Below, piece by piece: positions 1 through 3,431 of a DNA stretch of 5,462 nt. Position 1 is the first letter of the stretch. Each line of letters starts with the position of its first letter. Position numbers and translations under genes: made by a program. This DNA is from Gemmatimonadota bacterium (lineage in GTDB: Bacteria > Gemmatimonadota > Gemmatimonadetes > Gemmatimonadales > GWC2-71-9): the NCBI GenBank assembly GCA_029884275.1, contig JAOUIC010000146.1:1-5462 (forward strand). The letters run 5' to 3'. A model generated the notes under the pieces. That model was not told the DNA's origin. It saw nothing but the letters and a program-made list of their open reading frames with translations, and ran no database searches.

Positions 1-49
1 TTTGTCTTTGTGCGCTGGGCGACGGCACCCGCCCTGGTTGGGCCCAGGG

Positions 50-676
50 TCAGGGCGAAACGGAGTCCGGCGCCGTGCCGACGAGGCTCCGATCGACGTA
101 TCCCAGCGTCTGTCCGTCCGCCACCACCCGATACCAGCCCTGACGGAGCGAGTCCACCACGAGGGAATCGCCGGGGTTGAGGACCCGTACCACCGGCGCC
201 GAACCGCTCCGACCCGCCCTGACGTTGACCCAGGTGCTCGCGTAGCGGCGTTCCAGCGATTCATCAGCGGGGGGCGTCCTGGCCGAGGTGGGCGACGGTG
301 CCGGCTCCGCTCTGGGGACGTCGGCAGCCGCGGGGGTCGAATCAACTGGTGACACCGAGTCGATCGGAGGCATCGATTCGGCCGGTTGCGCCGCCGCCAC
401 CGCTGGCGACGGTTGAGGAGCGGAATCGACCGCGATCGCCGATGGGCGGGCGGCGGAGGTTTCGACCGCGACCTGGAGATCGCGTCGCACGGCGATCACA
501 ACCATGACCGTGACCAGCGCTCCGGCGATGAGCAGACCCACCGGTATCCGACGATGTCTCGACACGGATGCCGGGGACTGCCAGAGGCGACCGTCGAAGG
601 GATGCGCGCAATGCGGGCATCGGGTCGCGATGCTCAGCGCATTCCGGCCGCAGTTCGGGCAGAGGAGATCAGGCAT
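50..676 (-). CDS. Zinc-ribbon, single-TM, SH3b-domain membrane protein
   Basis: This encodes 208 residues, with ATG at 676-674 and TGA at 52-50. Residues 6-23 hold a zinc-ribbon pattern, CPNCG then CPHC, with Cys6, Cys9, Cys20 and Cys23 as likely zinc ligands. Basic residues (SRHRR, 39-43) precede one hydrophobic helix at about 44-63, which suggests a cytoplasmic N-terminus and an exported C-terminus. Residues 70-142 form a low-complexity Pro/Ala/Ser/Asp linker. Residues about 145-200 resemble a bacterial SH3 (SH3b/SH3_3) domain: WVNVRAG, then LNPGDSLVVDSLRQGWYRV, then GYVDRSLV. SH3b domains of this kind usually bind cell-wall or peptide ligands, so the protein could link a cytoplasmic zinc-binding head to the envelope; that role is inferred. 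No strong Shine-Dalgarno precedes the ATG, but the zinc ribbon begins at residue 6, which fixes the start well. It is divergent from the YchF-like gene. The specific function is unknown. Confidence 0.85.
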   Translation of the reverse strand: MPDLLCPNCGRNALSIATRCPHCAHPFDGRLWQSPASVSRHRRIPVGLLIAGALVTVMVVIAVRRDLQVAVETSAARPSAIAVDSAPQPSPAVAAAQPAESMPPIDSVSPVDSTPAAADVPRAEPAPSPTSARTPPADESLERRYASTWVNVRAGRSGSAPVVRVLNPGDSLVVDSLRQGWYRVVADGQTLGYVDRSLVGTAPDSVSP

Positions 677-706
677 TCAGGGTGGTGGCGGGTGCCGCTC
701 TCTTCA

Positions 707-736
707 AACCTACCTTTCCGGCCCCTGCTGTGTCAG
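707..736 (-). promoter_or_regulatory. Weak candidate promoter for the zinc-ribbon/SH3b gene
   Basis: Read on the minus strand, CTGACA (736-731) is separated by 18 bases from TAGGTT (712-707), about 30 bases upstream of the ATG at 676. The -35 matches five of six consensus bases, but the -10 matches only three of six. This is a pattern match with no other support. Confidence 0.22.
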
Positions 737-794
737 CATCGCCATCGGAGGCACCCTGGTCTCCGGGGACGAACCACCCTGCAGCCGGTTGCCC

Positions 795-822
795 TTGACA
801 GTCGCTCGGATCCACGGAAGAT
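795..822 (+). promoter_or_regulatory. Candidate promoter for the YchF-like gene
   Basis: A perfect TTGACA -35 hexamer lies at 795-800. The best -10 is GAAGAT (817-822), 16 bases downstream, with only three of six consensus matches. Initiation would fall near 829, leaving a leader of about 43 bases before the ATG at 872. The perfect -35 in a GC-rich divergent intergenic region is the main argument; the weak -10 keeps confidence low. Confidence 0.3.
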
Positions 823-871
823 GCAGGAGCAGCTTGACCTCCCCTGACTGGTTCGACCACCACGGCGCATC

Positions 872-1912
872 ATGAAGATCGGCCTTGTCGGCTTCGCGGG
901 TTCAGGAAAGACCACCGTCTTCAACACCCTCACCGGCCTGAGCGTCCCCACCGGCTTCGGCGGGACGGTCCACCTCGGCACCGTGAAGGTGCCCGACGAG
1001 CGCATCGACCGACTCAGCGCGATGTTCAAACCGAAGAAGACCACCTACGCCGAGATCGTCTTCAGCGACATCCCCGGCGAGCACGGCGCCGAGCACAAGG
1101 GCCTCTCGCGCAAGGCGCTCGAGCCGATCCGTGCGCAGGACGTGCTCTGCCTGGTGCTCCGGGCCTTCCCCAATCCCGCGGTGGAAACCAAGGCCGACCC
1201 CGCCGCCGAACTGGAGGCGTTCCACGTCGAGTGCATCCTCGCCGACCTCGAGATGGTGGAGCGAAAGCTGGACCGCGCGAAGAAGGACAAGACCGACCCC
1301 CTGCACGTGTCGGCCTTCGAGCTGATGAAGCAGACCCTGGAAGCCGAGCGGCCGATCCGGTCGCTCTCGGAGCCGGTGCTGCACCGCGAGATGCTCACCG
1401 GGTTCTCGTTCCTCACCGACAAGCCGCTGCTCGCGGTGCTGAACCGGAGCGAGGACGAGGCGGCCCTGCCGATGCCGGAGCCGCTCACGAAGCGGCTGGC
1501 CCAGTTGAGCGCGGCGGGGCTGGTGCTGTCGGCGAGCGTCGAGGCCGAGATCGCGCAGCTGGATCCCGCCGACCAGGCCGCCTTCCTCGCCGACCTCGGC
1601 CTCAAGGAGTCGGCGCGGGCGCGGTTCGTCCGCACCGCCTACGAGCTCTTGGACCTCATCTCCTTCTTCACGGTGGGGGAGGACGAGGTGCGCGCCTGGC
1701 CGATCCGGCGGGGGACGCACGCGCGGGCGGCGGCGGGGAAGATCCACTCCGACCTCGAGCGCGGCTTCATCCGGGCGGAGGTGATGGCGTACGGCGACTT
1801 CATCGCGCACGGCTCGGAGCACGCGGTGAAGGAGGCGGGGAAGTTCAAGCTCGAGGGGAAGGACTACGTCGTCGCCGACGGCGACATCATGAGCATCCGG
1901 TTCAACGTGTAG
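872..1912 (+). CDS. YchF-like P-loop NTPase with TGS/DUF933 domain
   Basis: This encodes 346 residues; canonical YchF (Obg-family, ribosome-associated ATPase/GTPase) has about 363. The N-terminal G domain has a Walker A loop GFAGSGKTT (7-15), a G3-like DIPGE (66-70), a G4 motif NRSE (191-194) matching YchF's NxxE rather than NKxD, and a G5-like SASVE (220-224). A helical, charged insertion at about 112-160 corresponds to the YchF coiled-coil arm. Residues about 262-346 are the C-terminal TGS/DUF933 domain, recognised by VRAWPIRRGT, HSDLERGFIRAEV, EAGKFKLEGKDYVV and the terminal IRFNV. Differences from canonical YchF are the P-loop (usually PNVGKST), the missing switch I TIEPN-type segment (here FGGTVHLGTVKVPDER) and Glu after DxxG. 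It is probably a divergent paralog. NxxE suggests relaxed or ATP-preferring specificity by family analogy. There is no clear Shine-Dalgarno upstream; the ATG is set by the P-loop starting at residue 7. Confidence 0.92.
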   Translation: MKIGLVGFAGSGKTTVFNTLTGLSVPTGFGGTVHLGTVKVPDERIDRLSAMFKPKKTTYAEIVFSDIPGEHGAEHKGLSRKALEPIRAQDVLCLVLRAFPNPAVETKADPAAELEAFHVECILADLEMVERKLDRAKKDKTDPLHVSAFELMKQTLEAERPIRSLSEPVLHREMLTGFSFLTDKPLLAVLNRSEDEAALPMPEPLTKRLAQLSAAGLVLSASVEAEIAQLDPADQAAFLADLGLKESARARFVRTAYELLDLISFFTVGEDEVRAWPIRRGTHARAAAGKIHSDLERGFIRAEVMAYGDFIAHGSEHAVKEAGKFKLEGKDYVVADGDIMSIRFNV

Positions 1913-2072
1913 GCAACAGGGGTCGCACTGGCGGCTTGCCCGCGCGTTCCTGCCGGCTCAGTGAAACTAGACCGGCCGAACGAGCTGTGCGAGTTCGAGG
2001 GTGAGAGGTGCGCGAGCAGCTTGCGGCCCATGTGACCTGGTCGCATCCTTGCGAGAGACAGTACCCTGCACT
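1913..2072. other. Intergenic spacer between the GTPase and lipoprotein genes
   Basis: No gene, convincing terminator or well-matched promoter was seen here. The longest inverted repeat is GCCGG...CCGGC (about 1952-1976), a 5-bp stem with a long loop and no T-run. An in-frame GTG at 2008 would extend the lipoprotein upstream, but it would bury the lipobox and bypass the strong ribosome binding site at 2073-2080. Confidence 0.4.
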
Positions 2073-2080
2073 GGAGGTGA
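2073..2080 (+). promoter_or_regulatory. Strong Shine-Dalgarno for the lipoprotein gene
   Basis: GGAGGTGA is an eight-base match to the 16S rRNA anti-Shine-Dalgarno. The GGAGG core ends five bases before the ATG at 2083. It decides the start against the upstream in-frame GTG at 2008 and is far stronger than the leaders of the other genes here, so efficient translation is expected. Confidence 0.85.
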
Positions 2081-2082
2081 CC

Positions 2083-2592
2083 ATGGTGTGGCGTTCCTGG
2101 CTAGCTGGCCCGCTGTCCGCCGGCTTTCTCCTGCTCGCCTGCTCGAACGGCGACCCCGTCGGTAGCGGTGGGGGCGGCGGGGGCGGCGGGGGGCCAACGC
2201 TGGAGCCGGCAGAGTTCAATGCCTCGGTGAATCCCACTCCTCCGGCGGGCTACTCCATTTCCGAAGAGCCTTACGTGTGGCAGGCGTATATCCGTTACGG
2301 CGACGCCTGGGTGGCGGTGGGCGGGCCCCAAGCCTCACTTGGACCATCTGCCCGTCTCGTGATCGACTGCAACGACCCGGGAATGCACGATGCCTGCACC
2401 TTGCATCGATCGGGCCTGATCCAGGTGGCGGTCACCCAGGTATCGCCGGGCTCAGTACGCCTGTGCGCCTACAAGAGCGGGTTCCAGTGGTACGACGGTC
2501 TCCTGCTGAACACCCCACTTGGTAGCTTGGGTCTGGCGCCGGCCGCCTCCTCGAGTCAGGATCCGGCGAATGCGGGGATCTGCTATTCGTAG
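2083..2592 (+). CDS. Putative lipoprotein, unrecognised family
   Basis: This encodes 169 residues. The start is set by the Shine-Dalgarno at 2073-2080 and by the signal it creates: a short N-region with Arg4, a hydrophobic core at about 6-19 and a lipobox LLAC with Cys20 as the lipidation site. Ser21 and Asn22 follow, so there is no Asp at +2, the classical inner-membrane retention signal in enterobacteria. Nine consecutive glycines (29-37) form a flexible tether. The mature domain (about 40-169) is mixed polar and aromatic (EEPYVWQAYIRYGD, FQWYDG) and looks beta-rich. It has four cysteines (96, 105, 128, 167) that could form two disulfides in the periplasm or at the surface. I do not recognise the domain and assign no function. 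It lies 170 bases after the GTPase gene on the same strand and converges on the DUF1097 gene. The 3' end is a TAG stop at 2590-2592. Confidence 0.8.
   Translation: MVWRSWLAGPLSAGFLLLACSNGDPVGSGGGGGGGGGPTLEPAEFNASVNPTPPAGYSISEEPYVWQAYIRYGDAWVAVGGPQASLGPSARLVIDCNDPGMHDACTLHRSGLIQVAVTQVSPGSVRLCAYKSGFQWYDGLLLNTPLGSLGLAPAASSSQDPANAGICYS
2167..2193 (+). repeat. Glycine-codon tract in the lipoprotein gene
   Basis: Nine consecutive glycine codons, with GGT first and then only GGG and GGC, contain G-runs of five, five and six bases. They encode the linker just after the lipidated cysteine. Such tracts are prone to replication slippage. In-frame changes would alter tether length; one-base changes would abolish the mature domain. 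Confidence 0.8.
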
Positions 2593-2678
2593 CGTCCGGC
2601 ATTCCGGACCGGGGGCCGGGCATCCGAACGCGGCACGGGTGATTCACCCAGAAGCCCACCTAGCCAGCGCAACGAGGA

Positions 2679-2713
2679 GAAGCCCGACAGCAGATGATCC
2701 GCTGTCGGGCTTC
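2679..2713. terminator. Probable bidirectional intrinsic terminator
   Basis: A perfect 13-bp inverted repeat, GAAGCCCGACAGC (2679-2691) and GCTGTCGGGCTTC (2701-2713), is separated by a 9-base loop. It lies between the convergent lipoprotein gene (stop at 2592) and DUF1097 gene (stop at 2749, 36 bases away). On the minus strand the stem is followed by pyrimidine-rich TCCTCGTT; on the plus strand the tail is CAGCATTTCC. Neither tail is a long U-tract, which is common in GC-rich genomes. The stem length and convergent position support termination of both genes. Confidence 0.75.
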
Positions 2714-2748
2714 CAGCATTTCCATGACTTCCGCCGGCAGGCGACGGA

Positions 2749-3240
2749 TCAGGCCTGCTTGGTCATCACCCCGGCGAGCTTGCCCGAGGCAAACCCGAGG
2801 AGTGCGCCCACGATCATCGAAGCGCTCACCTGGAGGAGCGGGTTGCCCTTGTAGCTGACTTCCGTCAGAGCGGCCAGCGCGAAGCGCTGGGCGTCGATCA
2901 GCACAATGGCAAACGTGGCCGCATAGCCATACACACTGGCCGGGATGGACGACAGCAGCTTGACGTGCGCTGCCATGCAGAGGATGAACACGGTCACGCC
3001 GACGACCAGGCCGGGGGGCAGGCCGGTCTGCAGGATGAGGACCGCGGCCACCCATGCCAGCACTGCGCCAAAGAGGTTGCCGACGATCGTCTGCTTGAGC
3101 GCGTTGGTGTCTCCGCCGCAGTGGAAGAAGCAGGCCCAGGCGATGAAACCGGCCCATACCGACAGGGTACCGAGGGCGAGCCAGGTGAACAGGCCGCCAA
3201 GCAGCCCTATGCTCAGGGATAGCGCGACCAGCTGTGACAT
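2749..3240 (-). CDS. DUF1097 family (YcdZ-like) inner-membrane protein
   Basis: This encodes 163 residues, nearly all hydrophobic, with probable membrane segments at about 4-22, 27-40, 52-70, 76-93, 101-118 and 134-156. The order GLLGGLFTWLALG, WAGFIAWACFFHCGGD, a GNLFGAVLAW segment and a later FILCMAAHVKLLSSIPASV segment matches the DUF1097 family, which includes E. coli YcdZ. The family's biochemical role is not established; it is often described only as an inner-membrane protein, and the small polytopic shape could suit a transporter or channel. The ATG at 3240 is chosen because AAAGGGGAAG precedes it at suitable spacing and the first helix starts at once. The in-frame ATG at 3288 would add a polar Arg-rich extension without a ribosome binding site. 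It is downstream of and co-directional with the large aminotransferase gene, but a 191-base gap with its own candidate promoter suggests independent transcription. Confidence 0.88.
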   Translation of the reverse strand: MSQLVALSLSIGLLGGLFTWLALGTLSVWAGFIAWACFFHCGGDTNALKQTIVGNLFGAVLAWVAAVLILQTGLPPGLVVGVTVFILCMAAHVKLLSSIPASVYGYAATFAIVLIDAQRFALAALTEVSYKGNPLLQVSASMIVGALLGFASGKLAGVMTKQA

Positions 3241-3329
3241 AGTGTCTTCCCCTTTCGTAGCCGCAGCGGGGCGCAAGCGAAGCGCCATCGGAGCGGAGGT
3301 AATGGGAGGAGCCTGCACGTCAGCGCTTC

Positions 3330-3358
3330 CACATATCACCAAACCGGGACCCCGTCAA
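3330..3358 (-). promoter_or_regulatory. Candidate promoter for the DUF1097 gene
   Basis: On the minus strand TTGACG (3358-3353), a 17-base spacer and TATGTG (3335-3330) form a sigma-70-like promoter. The -10 is preceded by TGA at 3338-3336, an extended -10 (TGn) element. Initiation near 3323 would give a leader of about 83 bases, containing a small hairpin (GGCGC...GCGCC, 3286-3270), before the ATG at 3240. It is the best promoter match in the window. Confidence 0.45.
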
Positions 3359-3377
3359 TCCTCGAGTGGAGGAGTAC

Positions 3378-3400
3378 GGGGAACGGGGAGCGGGTTGGGG
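3378..3400 (+). other. G-quadruplex-forming motif
   Basis: Four G-runs (GGGG, GGGG, GGG, GGGG) are separated by loops of 3, 3 and 2 bases, which fits the standard G3+N1-7 pattern. The motif lies on the plus strand in the gap between the stop of the aminotransferase-fold gene (3432) and the DUF1097 promoter. Minus-strand transcription therefore has these Gs on its template strand. No ordinary hairpin terminator is visible between the two genes, so a polymerase-stalling role is possible but unproven. Confidence 0.55.
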
Positions 3401-3431
3401 ATGTTGGAGGAGGCTGCTGAGTCCCGACGCC

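Noticed and set aside
30..57. Inverted repeat CGCCCTG...CAGGGCG overlapping the stop of the first gene
   Set aside because: It has a short stem, a 14-base loop and no T-rich tail on the minus strand. It is not enough to call a terminator.
821..847. Eight-codon upstream frame (MQEQLDLP) ending 24 bases before the GTPase start
   Set aside because: It could be a leader peptide, but it lacks a properly spaced ribosome binding site, has no attenuator-like codon run and may lie partly upstream of the transcript start. Chance is the simpler explanation.
902..1822. Long minus-strand frame (306 codons) opposite the GTPase gene
   Set aside because: Its product is an Arg/Leu/Gly-rich sequence with no domain, typical of the antisense of a GC-rich gene. 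The plus strand encodes a clear YchF-like protein.
1231..2004. Plus-strand frame of 257 codons overlapping the GTPase gene in another frame
   Set aside because: The composition is almost only Ala, Gly, Arg and Pro. It is a frame shadow of the real gene.
2008..2082. Upstream GTG start giving a 194-residue form of the lipoprotein
   Set aside because: It would place 25 polar residues before the signal sequence and ignore the strong Shine-Dalgarno at 2073-2080.
2594..2609. GTCCGG-CATT-CCGGAC hairpin right after the lipoprotein stop codon
   Set aside because: The stem is only 6 bp and is followed by a G-run rather than Ts. The 13-bp hairpin at 2679-2713 is a far better terminator.
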